Shown here: positions 17,620 to 26,352 of the stretch, in pieces
Position numbering within the stretch: position 1 is the stretch's first letter
Layout: each line of letters starts with the position of its first letter
Assembly (NCBI RefSeq): GCF_030403745.1
Contig: NZ_JAQMWP010000023.1
Coordinates: 62,001-126,000 of the forward strand
Direction of reading: 5' to 3'
Source of the DNA: Streptomyces sp. S.PB5
GTDB taxonomy: Bacteria > Actinomycetota > Actinomycetes > Streptomycetales > Streptomycetaceae
Length of the DNA: 64,000 nt
The notes under the pieces: generated by a model
Seen by the model: the letters and a program-made list of their open reading frames with translations, nothing else
Databases searched by the model: none
Told to the model about the DNA's origin: nothing
Translations under genes and position numbers: made by a program

Positions 17620-18330
17620 GGTGGTTACGGTCTGCGCCGGGAGACCTTTCTGACTCCGGTGACCTGGGTGGACGGCTGGCCGGTCGTCGGTGAGGTCGCC
17701 CTGGAACCGCCCGCACTGCCGTGGCCGCTCGTCCCCGGCCCTGCCGAGGAACGGCGCGACGACTTCGAGTCGAGCGAACTGCGGCCGTCCTGGATCTCTG
17801 TACTGCACTGCACGACCAAGGAGCGCCTGGGCCGGCTGACGCTTCGCGCGCGGGGCGACTCCCTGGGCGAGCCCGACGTCGTGTTCACCAGCCGACGCCA
17901 GCAGCATCTGTCGCGCCGGGCGTGCACCATGGTCGACCCCGCCGGCGGACGCGGCGGCCTCGCCGTACGGCTGGACGAACGACGCCATTATGAGATCAAC
18001 GCATCGGCGTCCCAACCGCGGGTGATCGCGCGCGTCGGCTCCCTGCGCACCATCGTCGCGACGCGGCCCGCGTCCGACAGGCCGGTGGTCCTCTGCGTCA
18101 CGACGAGCCAGCCGCACCCCAGCACAGAGACCGTGCACCGGACCCGACGTGGTCTCCCTCGGCATCGAGGACCCCGACGGCACCTTCACCGTGCTCGCGG
18201 AGCTCGACGGCCGCTGCCTGTCGAGCGAAGTTGCCGACGGCTTCGCCAGCCGCGTCATCGGCATGTACGCCGCGGCGGGCACCGTCCGCTTCGGCTGGCT
18301 CGACTACGAGCCCCTGGACCGCTGGACAGG
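17620..18330 (+). pseudogene. GH43 glycoside hydrolase C-terminal remnant, frameshifted
   Basis: The plus-strand frame starts with RRETFLTPVTWVDGWPVV, a conserved join in GH43 beta-xylosidases, and continues through the C-terminal beta-sandwich (DUF1349-like) with LGRLTLRARGDSLGEPDVVF, RRQQHLSR and RHYEINASA. Near 18140 the reading moves to another frame for VSLGIEDPDGTFTVLAELDG and VIGMYAAAGTVRFGWLDYEP, the family's C-terminal end. The catalytic propeller is missing except for the small inverted piece at 17501-17580. A non-functional remnant of an island hydrolase that probably cleaved beta-xylosides or arabinofuranosides. Confidence 0.65.
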
Positions 18331-18599
18331 TCCCCTGCCCCGCCGACCAGGACGCCGGCCCCTCGTTCATCACCGACACCGTCGCCGCCAGCACCGAGAA
18401 GGCAGCAGCACCCGCAGGGGCGACTCGCTGTCACCCAGGTGAACCGCCGCGATGCGGCCAAGCAACGCCCCGAAGTCCGGTGTTCGCCGAGTCGCCGCTG
18501 CGCGGACACTGATCTCGGGTTGATCCTGCGGTCGGCTGTCGGGCGGCCGTGGTGGGCAGCGGCTCCGCCTGACCGCGCAGGAGGCCAATCACTCGCTCG

Positions 18600-19505
18600 T
18601 CACCGGCGACCGGCGCCCCGCGCTCCCTGGCGCGCCCCGCTGTCACCGTCCGAGGCGAGATCCCGAAAGCCTCGGTCCTTCGCTGCCACGGGCCGACCGT
18701 CGATCACGATCGGAACCGACTGCTCAACTTTGTACGCGTGCAGGGCGGTACAGTAACGATCTTGACTCAGGACTGCCTGGGTCACGGGCATCGACTCAAG
18801 CAGCGACGACATTCCCTCCGTGGGTTTCGCGCCGATGACCAGTGCTCCGTGATAACGCAGGTGGGGAGGATTGTCGTGGGAGACGCCCGGTGTGTTGTGC
18901 AGAGCCGGGAACCACGGGGCGAAGACGTGTGAGCGTAGTTCGGCCGCACCCGCCTCGAACAACGCACGAGCCAGAACGTCATGCACGAAGGAGGCGAAGC
19001 CGACGCGAGTCATACCGGCGCGACGCCGGATCAGGACGACAGCGGTGTCGAGTGTCTGGTCGCCGAAACCGCCTGTCCACCAACGCGATGACCCGGGCAA
19101 ACCGAGGTGCCCGAGGCTGGTGGAGAAGACGTTCTGTTCGTCGTAGTGGATCTGACGGGCAGCGGGGGAACGCAAGGCCCGCAAGGCGCCGCCGAGCGTC
19201 AGGCGAAGTTCCGGCATACCGTCGAAGCTCCACTCCTCGGGTATGCCCGTCGCGCACAGGGGGCTTCTCGGCCAGAAGCCTCGCACTGAGCGAGAGAAGT
19301 GACGTTCGACCGTTTCCAGGACGTGCGGGATCCGGGATGCGATGTCGCCATGCTCCAAGGCCCAGTAGCGGCTCGCCGCACTGCGAGGTATGTCCGAGCG
19401 GAGGCGCAACAGCCAACACCCCGTCGTGACGGACTGCGGGTCGGCGGCCTTGACCACGGCCGGTGGTCCGGCGTCCGAGTGGACACTGTCGGGTGCGGTC
19501 GGCAC
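18600..19505 (-). CDS. EthD-like (dimeric alpha/beta barrel) protein, tentative
   Basis: A 301-residue protein of uncertain function. Two halves resemble each other loosely in the ferredoxin-like pattern of EthD/dimeric alpha-beta barrel proteins: RYWALEHGDIASRIPHVLET near residue 47 and GFASFVHDVLARALFEAGA near 174, each with LRS/LRL strands. No catalytic motif is evident. The last 20 or so residues are low-complexity and may be a readthrough tail. The GTG start has a strong GGAGGT six bases upstream. A GTTCC-N7-GGAAC site 75 bases before the start matches the one at the iclR promoter, tying it to the meta-cleavage operon at 25.3-28.1 kb. Confidence 0.6.
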   Translation of the reverse strand: MPTAPDSVHSDAGPPAVVKAADPQSVTTGCWLLRLRSDIPRSAASRYWALEHGDIASRIPHVLETVERHFSRSVRGFWPRSPLCATGIPEEWSFDGMPELRLTLGGALRALRSPAARQIHYDEQNVFSTSLGHLGLPGSSRWWTGGFGDQTLDTAVVLIRRRAGMTRVGFASFVHDVLARALFEAGAAELRSHVFAPWFPALHNTPGVSHDNPPHLRYHGALVIGAKPTEGMSSLLESMPVTQAVLSQDRYCTALHAYKVEQSVPIVIDGRPVAAKDRGFRDLASDGDSGARQGARGAGRR

Positions 19506-19579
19506 GGATTACCTCCGGGGCGGGTGAAGCGGCGGGTTGGCTTCGATATAGGCAGGGCCCTCACCGAGCGGCAACTTCC

Positions 19580-19596
19580 GTTCCGCGACATGGAAC
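19580..19596. promoter_or_regulatory. IclR-type inverted repeat upstream of the EthD-like gene
   Basis: GTTCCGCGACATGGAAC: 5-bp arms GTTCC/GGAAC with a 7-base spacer. The same architecture and nearly the same spacer occur at 28267-28283 in the iclR/hydratase divergent promoter. The rest of the 346-base gap to the LysR gene (19506-19851) shows no gene. Confidence 0.6.
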
Positions 19597-19851
19597 ACTG
19601 GGCGACGGCATGCCCCGGAAGGCCGCGATCACCCTGCGCGCTTCGGCCTGAGGGCACCTGCCCCCACATCCGAGTCTTTCGGGGCGTATCGCCTGCGCGA
19701 GTCCAACGCGCCGGGCTGGGGATCCACGATGAGCGCCAGGAGACGCCGTACTGATCTTCCTGGCCGTGCATTGCGTGGGAGCCTTCTCCGTCGGGATGGA
19801 CGCCGAGGTAGCCCTGGTGAAAGCAATGGGCAGAGCGCCCCCGGGACATGC

Positions 19852-20778
19852 TCAGCGCGGGCGGCGCGTCCTCGCGACGTCGGTGGCGAGCAGCCGGCCT
19901 GCCAGCGCCGCGATCTGGCGCAGCCAGATGTGGGCGGGGTCCCGTTCGTGCAGGGGATGCCACCACAGGGTCTCGACCAATACGCCCAGTTCGATGGCGA
20001 GATCCAATACGACCATGCCCCTTGTTTCGTCGAACTGGTGGGTGATCCGTTCGGGCACCAGGCTCAACCGGTCGGTGCCTGCGATGAGATGGGGTACAGC
20101 GAGGAAACCCTCGGTGGTGATCTCCACTCGCGGCTCGATGCCGTGATCTCGCAGGCGGCGCAGCGAGGGGAAGATCACCGTGGGGTGGTAGAACGGCAAT
20201 ACCCAGGGTCGATCGGCGAGTTCCGTCATGCTCGTGACGCCACCGGATGAGGTGTCGGCCGAGGCGACGCAGACCCAGCGGTCCTGGAACAAGTCAAGCG
20301 ACGGCAGCTGTGCCAGGAGACCCTGCGGGAGCACGATGGCGTCGACCGTGCGCAGATTGTCGTGGGCGCGCTGGACGAAGGCTTCGGTGCTGTGCCGGAA
20401 CCGCAAGCGCACCCCGGGCGCCGCCTCACTCACGAGGTCCGCCAGGGTCCTCCCGAAGGTGGGCAGTTGACAGTCGGTCAGCACCAGGGTGAATTCGTGC
20501 TCAGCGGTGGCGGGATCGAAGTCCGCCCGCGTCTGGAAGACCCGGTCCGTCCAGTTGAGGGCCTCCGTCGTGTTCTCGCAGAGGCGCTCGGCCAGGGGTG
20601 TCAGCTCGTAGGCGTTGCCCACCCGGGTCAGGAGCTCGTCGCCGAAATGGCGCCGCAGTCGGGCCAGAGCCGTACTCAGAGTGGGCTGGCTCAGGCCGAG
20701 CCGCTGGGCCGCTCGCGTCACGCTGCGTTCCTGTAGCAGGGCGTCGAGTGACACGAGGAGGTTCAGGTCCAGGCTCAT
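19852..20778 (-). CDS. LysR-family transcriptional regulator
   Basis: A 308-residue LysR regulator. The N-terminal winged helix (about 1-65) reads LNLLVSLDALLQERSVTRAA then RLGLSQPTLSTALARLRRHF. The effector domain begins near residue 90 (FTLVLTDCQLPTFGR) in the style of NodD/PnbR-like members that sense aromatic compounds. It is divergent from the flavin monooxygenase gene with a 152-base spacer, the usual LysR arrangement, and probably activates the monooxygenase/hydrolase pair. Confidence 0.9.
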   Translation of the reverse strand: MSLDLNLLVSLDALLQERSVTRAAQRLGLSQPTLSTALARLRRHFGDELLTRVGNAYELTPLAERLCENTTEALNWTDRVFQTRADFDPATAEHEFTLVLTDCQLPTFGRTLADLVSEAAPGVRLRFRHSTEAFVQRAHDNLRTVDAIVLPQGLLAQLPSLDLFQDRWVCVASADTSSGGVTSMTELADRPWVLPFYHPTVIFPSLRRLRDHGIEPRVEITTEGFLAVPHLIAGTDRLSLVPERITHQFDETRGMVVLDLAIELGVLVETLWWHPLHERDPAHIWLRQIAALAGRLLATDVARTRRPR

Positions 20779-20810
20779 CGGCCAACCTCCGCACGGTATC
20801 GGTTATTCCA

Positions 20811-20821
20811 ATGCTCAGCAT
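20811..20821. promoter_or_regulatory. Candidate LysR-box in the divergent promoter
   Basis: ATGCT-C-AGCAT is a perfect 5-bp inverted repeat 33 bases upstream of the lysR start and 110 bases before the monooxygenase. It fits the short palindromes of LysR sites, but a single copy is weak evidence. Confidence 0.4.
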
Positions 20822-20930
20822 AGGCAACTTCGGCTTCCCCGATACCTGCGAGGCGGACGAGAGTGACGGTACGGGCTCATCGAGGACCTGAAGGACGTGC
20901 AGGTTCCCCCGTCCACCCAAAGGATCTTCC

Positions 20931-22154
20931 ATGCCGTCGTTTCGCGTACTGATCGCCGGAGGAGGCATCGGCGGGCTGTGTCTGGCGCAAGGCCTGCGCA
21001 AGGTCGGCATCGACTGCGCCCTGTTTGAGGCGGCCGAGGACATCGTGCCCTCCGGCTACCGGCTGCACATGAACGGCGCGGGCGGGCGGGCACTGAAGGA
21101 GTGCCTGCCCGAGAACCTCTACGAGCTGTACATGCAGACCTCCCGCGTCACGCCACGCCGGGAAGTCTTCGTTCAACTCGACCACCAGGGCAATGAGTTG
21201 GGCGCTCGCCAGCACATCGGCCCGCCCAACGACCCGGTACGGCCCCACACCGCGGTGAACCGGCGCACCCTGCGGCAGATCATGGCCGTCGGCCTGGAGG
21301 ACGTGATCCACTTCGGCCGTACCGTCACCGACTTCGAGCACGACGGCGACCAGGTGCGGGTCCACCTGGACGACGGCTCCTCGGCCACCGGCGACATCCT
21401 CGTGGCCGCCGACGGCATCAACTCGGTGATCCGGCGGCAGCTCCTGCCCGAGGTTCCCGTCGTGGACACCCACATTCTGGGCATGTACGCGACCGCACCG
21501 CTCACCGACGACCTGGCCGCCACCCTGCCGGAAGCCCTCTTCGACGGCTTCGCCGCCGCCTCCGGCCCGGACGGAGCGCTGATCGTCTACGGCGTCTACC
21601 AACCCCGCCGCCCCGTCGCCGAGGCGGCCGCCGAACTGGCGCCGAGCGCCCGCATCGACCCGGTCGACCCATACATCATGGTCAACCTCGGCGTCATGCC
21701 CGGAAGTCCGTTCAGCCGCGAGGTCCCGGACCTGTGGAAGGCGTCCGCCGAAGAGCGTCACGAGGTGATGCGCCGGGCTGTCCGGGGCTGGGATCCGGCA
21801 CTGGCCGAGGCCGTCGCACGCGTCGACGCCTCGACTCTCTTCCCGGTGGCCGTACGGCACCTGAAGCCGGCGGACCCCTGGACCACCGGCAGGGTCACGC
21901 TCCTCGGCGACGCCATCCACGCCATGCCGCCCACCTTCGGCGCCGGCGCCAACAATGCATTGCGGGACGCCGCCGCCCTGACCCGGGCACTCGCGGCGGC
22001 GGTGCACGGCGAGATCTCCCTGCTCAAGGCGATCGCGGAGTACGAGGCGGAGATGCGGGCCGAGGTGTTTCCCATCCTGCGCGCTTCTGCCGACCCCCGC
22101 GCCTTCGACAGCGACTTCCTGCCGGACGAACTCGCCGTCCCCAGCCGCGACTGA
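20931..22154 (+). CDS. FAD-dependent aromatic monooxygenase (class A flavoprotein)
   Basis: A 407-residue single-component hydroxylase. The Rossmann motif VLIAGGGIGGLCLAQGLRK starts at residue 6, the DG motif is LVAADGINSVIR, and the second FAD motif VTLLGDAIHAMPPTFGAGAN is near residue 320. The size and the FGAGANNAL ending match PgaE/RebC-like and salicylate-hydroxylase-like monooxygenases that use NAD(P)H to hydroxylate aromatic or polyketide rings. It is divergent from the LysR gene and followed 41 bases later by an alpha/beta hydrolase, suggesting hydroxylation then hydrolysis of the same compound. The exact substrate cannot be read. Confidence 0.87.
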   Translation: MPSFRVLIAGGGIGGLCLAQGLRKVGIDCALFEAAEDIVPSGYRLHMNGAGGRALKECLPENLYELYMQTSRVTPRREVFVQLDHQGNELGARQHIGPPNDPVRPHTAVNRRTLRQIMAVGLEDVIHFGRTVTDFEHDGDQVRVHLDDGSSATGDILVAADGINSVIRRQLLPEVPVVDTHILGMYATAPLTDDLAATLPEALFDGFAAASGPDGALIVYGVYQPRRPVAEAAAELAPSARIDPVDPYIMVNLGVMPGSPFSREVPDLWKASAEERHEVMRRAVRGWDPALAEAVARVDASTLFPVAVRHLKPADPWTTGRVTLLGDAIHAMPPTFGAGANNALRDAAALTRALAAAVHGEISLLKAIAEYEAEMRAEVFPILRASADPRAFDSDFLPDELAVPSRD

Positions 22155-22195
22155 CCGCGGCTCCAGCGCACATCCCCACTCCGAGGAGATTCATC

Positions 22196-23092
22196 ATGTC
22201 CGCCGAGGAAGACGTCGAGTTCACCGTGCCCGGAGCGACCCTGAGGGGCAAGCTCTTCCGACCCGAAGGCAGCGCCGGCACCTCCCTCCCGGTCGTCGTC
22301 CTGCAGGGCGGTCTCGGCGGTCCCGCCGAGTCCGTGTTCCCCATGGCCGCGGGCTTCACCGATGCCGGACTGGCCTGTCTGATCTACGACCACCGCTGCA
22401 CCGGGTACAGCGACGGTGAACCCCGTCAGCTCTTCGACCCCTGGCAGCAGTGCCGCGACCTGCGCCATGTCATCACCCACCTGACGCTGCGCGACGACAT
22501 CGACGCCGAGCGCATCGGCCTGTGGGGCATCAGCATCGGCGGCGCAAACTCCCTGTTCACCGCCGCCATGGACCGCCGGGTCGCAGCCGTGGTCAGCCTC
22601 ATCCCGCCGGTCAGCGGCTGGAGCGCCCGCAAGCTCCAGCCCGCCGACACAATGGCCGAACTGGACGCCCTCATCCCGGACGACCGCCAGGCACAACTGC
22701 GTGGTGAACCCGCAGCCACCATCCGCCTGCACGGCAAGCCCGAGCCGGGCAAGCCGGTGATGTTCAGCGACGAGGAAGGCCTGGAGTTCGTGGAGAACAT
22801 GATTCACGGCCTGCCCAGCTTCAGCAACGAGATCACCGTCTCCACCCTGGACTACCTGTTCGAGATGGAGGTGCGCGCCTACGCCGAGCGCATCACCGCT
22901 CCGCTGCTGATGATCCTCGCTTCGAAGGACACCGTGGCGCCGGCCGAGGAGGCCCGCGAGATGTTCGAAAGGATTCCCGAGCCCAAGGAACTCATCGAGT
23001 ACGAGGGCCAGCACTACGAGATCCTCTCGAACCACTTTCCCGAGATCGTCTCCCGTAGCGCCGGATGGCTCGGCAGGACCCTGAGCCCCTGA
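22196..23092 (+). CDS. Alpha/beta hydrolase (dienelactone hydrolase/DUF1100-like)
   Basis: A 298-residue alpha/beta hydrolase. The nucleophile elbow is GLWGISIGGANS, the oxyanion region VVLQGGLGGP, the acid lies in ILASKDTVAP and the histidine in EGQHYEIL near the end. The layout with a long insertion after the elbow resembles the S9-like alpha/beta hydrolases that act on C-C or ester bonds in catabolic and biosynthetic clusters. GAGGAG lies upstream of the ATG at 22196. It forms an operon with the monooxygenase, and a strong terminator follows, so it is the last gene. Confidence 0.85.
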   Translation: MSAEEDVEFTVPGATLRGKLFRPEGSAGTSLPVVVLQGGLGGPAESVFPMAAGFTDAGLACLIYDHRCTGYSDGEPRQLFDPWQQCRDLRHVITHLTLRDDIDAERIGLWGISIGGANSLFTAAMDRRVAAVVSLIPPVSGWSARKLQPADTMAELDALIPDDRQAQLRGEPAATIRLHGKPEPGKPVMFSDEEGLEFVENMIHGLPSFSNEITVSTLDYLFEMEVRAYAERITAPLLMILASKDTVAPAEEAREMFERIPEPKELIEYEGQHYEILSNHFPEIVSRSAGWLGRTLSP

Positions 23093-23118
23093 CTCCCGCA
23101 CCCCCTGAGCACCATCGC

Positions 23119-23152
23119 ACGGCCCCGGCCGGGGGAACACGGCCGGGGCCGT
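23119..23152. terminator. Strong hairpin terminator after the hydrolase
   Basis: ACGGCCCCGGCC and GGCCGGGGCCGT form a perfect 12-bp stem around a 10-base loop, 26 bases after the hydrolase stop, followed by CACCGTTT. A typical GC-rich actinomycete terminator. Confidence 0.8.
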
Positions 23153-23209
23153 CACCGTTTCGGGAGCCGGGGGCCGGTCTTTCCCGTGGGAGACATGGCA
23201 GATCGCCCG

Positions 23210-24091
23210 TTACTGACCTTGTTGGCGTGATGTCGTCAAGGTGAGGCCGGTTTCGGCGAGGCATCCGTCGATGAGGTTGCTGCGGTACTGGATCTGGCGG
23301 AGACCGTGCCGAAGCGTGCTCATGAGGTGGTCGGGGTCGGTGAAAGCGGTGTTGGCCTGGCTGCTGCGTCGAAGTAGTGACCAGATGCCCTCGACGGGGT
23401 TGAGGTCGGGTGCGTAGGCCGGCAGGAAGTAACAGGTGATCCAGTCATGGGTGTCGATGAACTCCCGCAGCCGACGGTCTTTGTGCACGTTCAAGTTGTC
23501 CCAGATGAGCACAATCGGTGTGCCGAGCTGCTGATGGGCGGCCGTCAGCAGGTCGCGGTAATCGGTCCAGGTGAAACTGCGTCTGCCGCCCCGTTTGTGG
23601 TCGACGTGCCGCTTGGGCCGATAGATCAGACGTGAGCGTTCGCCCTCCTTGTAGCAGGCCAAAGCTGCAACAGAGATGCGGCGCTGGGAGCGTCCCCGCA
23701 CCCGGATGACGGGCGTGTGCCCACGTCGGGCCCACGTGCGGACGGTGGGCGGCGTCATCGAGAAACCGGCTTCGTCTTCGAAGCAGAGCCAGGCCCCGAG
23801 CGCCGCCACGGCGTTCCCACCTGGGGCCAGGTCTCCTTCACCCAGCCGGTGACGGCCGCCTCGTCGCGCTCGGTCGCACGCCGGGCCGGGACCTGGTGGC
23901 TGAAGCCGTGCCGGTGCAGCATCTGCGCGATGGCCGACAGCGTTGGACGCCGGCCCCTTCGACTCCAGAGCCGGTGTTCCGCCGTGCTCCCACGCCTGGC
24001 GCCACCGCTGTACCGATCGCACGCTGACACGTAACTGCCCAGCGACGGCGGCATTGTCGTGCCCGAGGGCGAATAACTCGGACGCCTGCAT
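23210..24091 (-). pseudogene. IS630-family transposase, internally deleted and frameshifted
   Basis: Minus-strand frames give an IS630-type transposase. A helix-turn-helix region (LFALGHDNAAVAGQLRVSVR) leads to a second frame with LSAIAQMLHRHGFSHQVPAR and VTGWVKETWPQV, then back to the first for LCFEDEAGFSMTPP, VLIWDNLNVHKDRRLREFI and YFLPAYAPDLNPVEGIWSLL. The DDE triad (FEDEAG, WDNLN, NPVE) is intact. About 50 residues usual between the DNA-binding part and SAIAQ are missing, and a frame change follows near 23820. The total is shorter than the usual 340-360 residues. It is almost certainly inactive. Confidence 0.8.
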
Positions 24092-24114
24092 CCGGATGTG
24101 CGTCGCATGCGTCG

Positions 24115-24167
24115 TTCTTCTGCGTGACCTCGTTACGCAAGTTGCGTAACGAGGTCACGCAGAAGAA
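24115..24167. repeat. Perfect 53-bp inverted repeat next to the IS630 copy
   Basis: Two 26-base arms (24115-24140 and 24142-24167) are exact reverse complements around a single G at 24141. The arms contain CTGCGTGACCTCGTTACGCAA. It starts 24 bases upstream of the transposase start and overlaps the 3' end of the DUF2993 remnant. The arm is not obviously repeated at the other side of the transposase (23150-23215). It could be two fused IS ends, a target hairpin or a very strong terminator. Confidence 0.75.
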
Positions 24168-24801
24168 GTGTCCGGCCGGAAGGTGACCTCGTCACCGGTG
24201 AAGCGCGCGTTGAGTCCGGTCGTGGTGGCGGCGACCGAGCGCAGGTGAAGCCCTTCAGGGACGCTGCAAACGAACCGGCTCTTCCAGCACCTTGTCGAGC
24301 AAAGCTCGTGCGGGAGTGGGCAGGTGTCCCTGGACGACGCGGACATCGGTGAATGCGATGCGGTTGTCGGAGCGGACCGAGACAGCCGTGCTCACTGTCA
24401 CCTCACCGCTGACGGGGAGGGCGACGCGCGCCTTGACCCGCCCCGGCTCGGTGTCCTGGGTGATCCGGAACACTGGTGCCGTGGGCGGGTATGTCTTCGG
24501 CAGTGATGTCCACGTGCCGCAAGGTGCCGGAGGCCAGTTGCGTCAGGACGGGGAACCCGCGGACGTCGACCGACGGGCGTTGCGGCGTGCCCATTCCTTG
24601 CTGGAAGGCTTCGGCCGTGCGACTCTCCGTTTGGCCTGTGGCGACGCGGTCGACGATGACGAATGTCGCCCCCACCATGGCCAGGGATGCGAGGGCTGTG
24701 ACGGCTCTGCGCAGCACTCGGGGCGACGCGTCGACTGACACGGTGTCGACGCCGGAGCCGGGCCGACGCCCATGGCCGTCGCCGTGGTGGTACGGGGTCA
24801 T
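24155..24801 (-). pseudogene. DUF2993 (LmeA-like) lipoprotein-like gene with two frameshifts
   Basis: Three consecutive minus-strand pieces assemble into one DUF2993 protein, a family of exported lipid-binding proteins related to LmeA. Piece one has a membrane anchor (ALASLAMVGATFVIVDRVA) and the family start VDVRGFPVLTQLASGTLRHV. Piece two, after a shift near 24480, has PVFRITQDTEPGRVKARVAL. Piece three, after a shift near 24265, has VPEGLHLRSVAATTTGLNAR. Each shift is explained by one missing base. The final codons lie inside the 53-bp inverted repeat. Start at ATG 24801 behind AAGGA; an in-frame ATG also lies at 24807. It is either truly broken or carries two sequencing indels. Confidence 0.65.
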
Positions 24802-25320
24802 GACCATCCTTCAGGGAGTGTTACCGAAAGGCCGCCGGGGCGGTCGGCCGGGTGCACCGGTGCACCTGCGCGCACCCACCTGCTCGGGACGCGACAACCG
24901 GTGCACGTATGCGGCGGCGCCATCGGGATCGGCCCCACCGCCGCGCAGCCCGCCGTGGCGGACGAACGCACAGCCGTACCGAACCCGAACCCGCCTTTGG
25001 TGACGTCGAGCCGGACGTTGCGCCATATGGCCATGCCGGGCCCGGCGGAGGAGGGCGCGGACACATCCGCCGCCATGCCTGTGTCCTGCCCCCGCCTCGG
25101 GCAACGCGGTCGCCGAGGTCTCAGCACCCTCGCTGTTCCCGGCGCCCGAGCCATGCCCGCGTCGGCGGCCGGGCAAGCACCGCACCACCGCGAACGGAAG
25201 GAGCGCGGAGAGCCGATGACTCGCGACGAAGCCGACTCGCTGCGCAGGTTCCGTCCGCCCCCCGGCAGCGGTGACACCGGCTCCACCGAGCGGCCCCAGG
25301 TGCCGCACCGATCCTCCCGG
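24802..25320. other. Spacer without recognisable gene
   Basis: About 520 bases between the DUF2993 gene start and the 3' end of the aldolase gene. One ATG at 25216 has a GGAG upstream but its frame runs antisense into the aldolase and has no family features. I see no RNA, operator or mobile-element end here. Confidence 0.4.
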
Positions 25321-26352
25321 TCAGCCGGCGGGACCGGCTGCTGCGAGGTCGAGCGCGATGTCCGTGATCATGTCCTCCTGGCCGCCGACCATCTTGCGCC
25401 GGCCGACTTCGACGAGGATCGCCCGGGTGTCGAGGCCATGACGGCCCGCGGCGGCCTCGGCGTGTCGGAGGAAGCTGGAGTACACGCCCGCGTAGCCGAG
25501 GGTGAGCGTCTCGCGGTCAACTCGCACCTCGCGGTCCTGTAGGGGGCGTACGACGTCGTCAGCGGCGTCCATCAGGGGGAACAGGTCGCAACCGTGCTGC
25601 CAGCCCATCAGGTCGGCGACCGCGACGAGCGCCTCCAACGGGCAGTTGCCCGCCCCGGCGCCCTGGCCGGCCAGCGAGGCGTCGACGCGCGTGACGCCGT
25701 TCTCGACGGCGACGACGGTGTTGGCGACGCCGAGTCCGAGGTTGTGGTGGGCGTGGATGCCCAACTCCGTTGCGGAGTCGAGGACATCGCGGTAGGCGCG
25801 GACACGGTCGCGGACGCCGTCCATGGTGAGCCGGCCGCCGGAGTCGGTGACGTACACGCAGTGGGCGCCGTAGGACTCCATCAGCTTGGCCTGGCGGGCC
25901 AGTTCGGCGGGGTCGGCCATGTGGGACATCATCAGGAAGCCCGCGACGTCCATGCCCAGGTCGCGGGCAGCCGCGACGTGCTGGGCGGAGATGTCGGCCT
26001 CGGTGCAGTGGGTGGCGACGCGGACCGAACGGATGCCGAGCGCGTGGGCCCGCCGCAGGTCGTGCAGGGTGCCGATGCCGGGCAGCAGAAGAGTGGTGGG
26101 CACCGCGTGCCGGACGCTGTCGCAGACGGCCTCGATCCACTCCCAGTCGGTGTGGGCGCCGACGCCGTAGGTGATGCTGGAGCCCGCCAGACCATCGCCG
26201 TGGGCGATCTCGATCGCGGCGACCCCGGCTGTGTCCAGGGCGGTGGCGATGGTACGGGCCTGCTCGACCGTGTAGCGGTGGCGTACGGCGTGCATGCCGT
26301 CCCGCAGGGTCACGTCCTGCACGTACAGGGCGGGCGGCTGGTGCGCGGTCAT
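25321..26352 (-). CDS. 4-hydroxy-2-oxovalerate aldolase (MhpE/DmpG/HsaF family)
   Basis: A 343-residue class II pyruvate aldolase that splits 4-hydroxy-2-oxo acids into pyruvate and an aldehyde. The TIM barrel starts with VQDVTLRDGMHAVRH (catalytic Arg and metal-binding Asp), and the metal histidines appear in GIHAHHNLGLGVANTV. The C-terminal part (about 275-343) with EVGRRKMVGGQEDMITDIAL is the communication domain that docks with acetaldehyde dehydrogenase and channels the aldehyde. Its ATG overlaps the stop of the dehydrogenase gene by four bases, as expected for partners of one complex. Confidence 0.95.
   Translation of the reverse strand: MTAHQPPALYVQDVTLRDGMHAVRHRYTVEQARTIATALDTAGVAAIEIAHGDGLAGSSITYGVGAHTDWEWIEAVCDSVRHAVPTTLLLPGIGTLHDLRRAHALGIRSVRVATHCTEADISAQHVAAARDLGMDVAGFLMMSHMADPAELARQAKLMESYGAHCVYVTDSGGRLTMDGVRDRVRAYRDVLDSATELGIHAHHNLGLGVANTVVAVENGVTRVDASLAGQGAGAGNCPLEALVAVADLMGWQHGCDLFPLMDAADDVVRPLQDREVRVDRETLTLGYAGVYSSFLRHAEAAAGRHGLDTRAILVEVGRRKMVGGQEDMITDIALDLAAAGPAG

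Noticed and set aside
20811..20821. Treating ATGCT-C-AGCAT as proof of LysR regulation
   Set aside because: Kept only as a weak regulatory candidate; one 11-bp palindrome in a 150-bp spacer is close to chance.
23150..23215. Left terminal repeat for the IS630 copy matching the 53-bp palindrome
   Set aside because: I could not find a matching arm beyond short chance identities, so the palindrome was not called a terminal inverted repeat.
24772..25542. Open plus-strand frame with a GGAG before an internal ATG at 25216
   Set aside because: It runs antisense into the aldolase gene, has no family signature, and its composition matches shadow frames.
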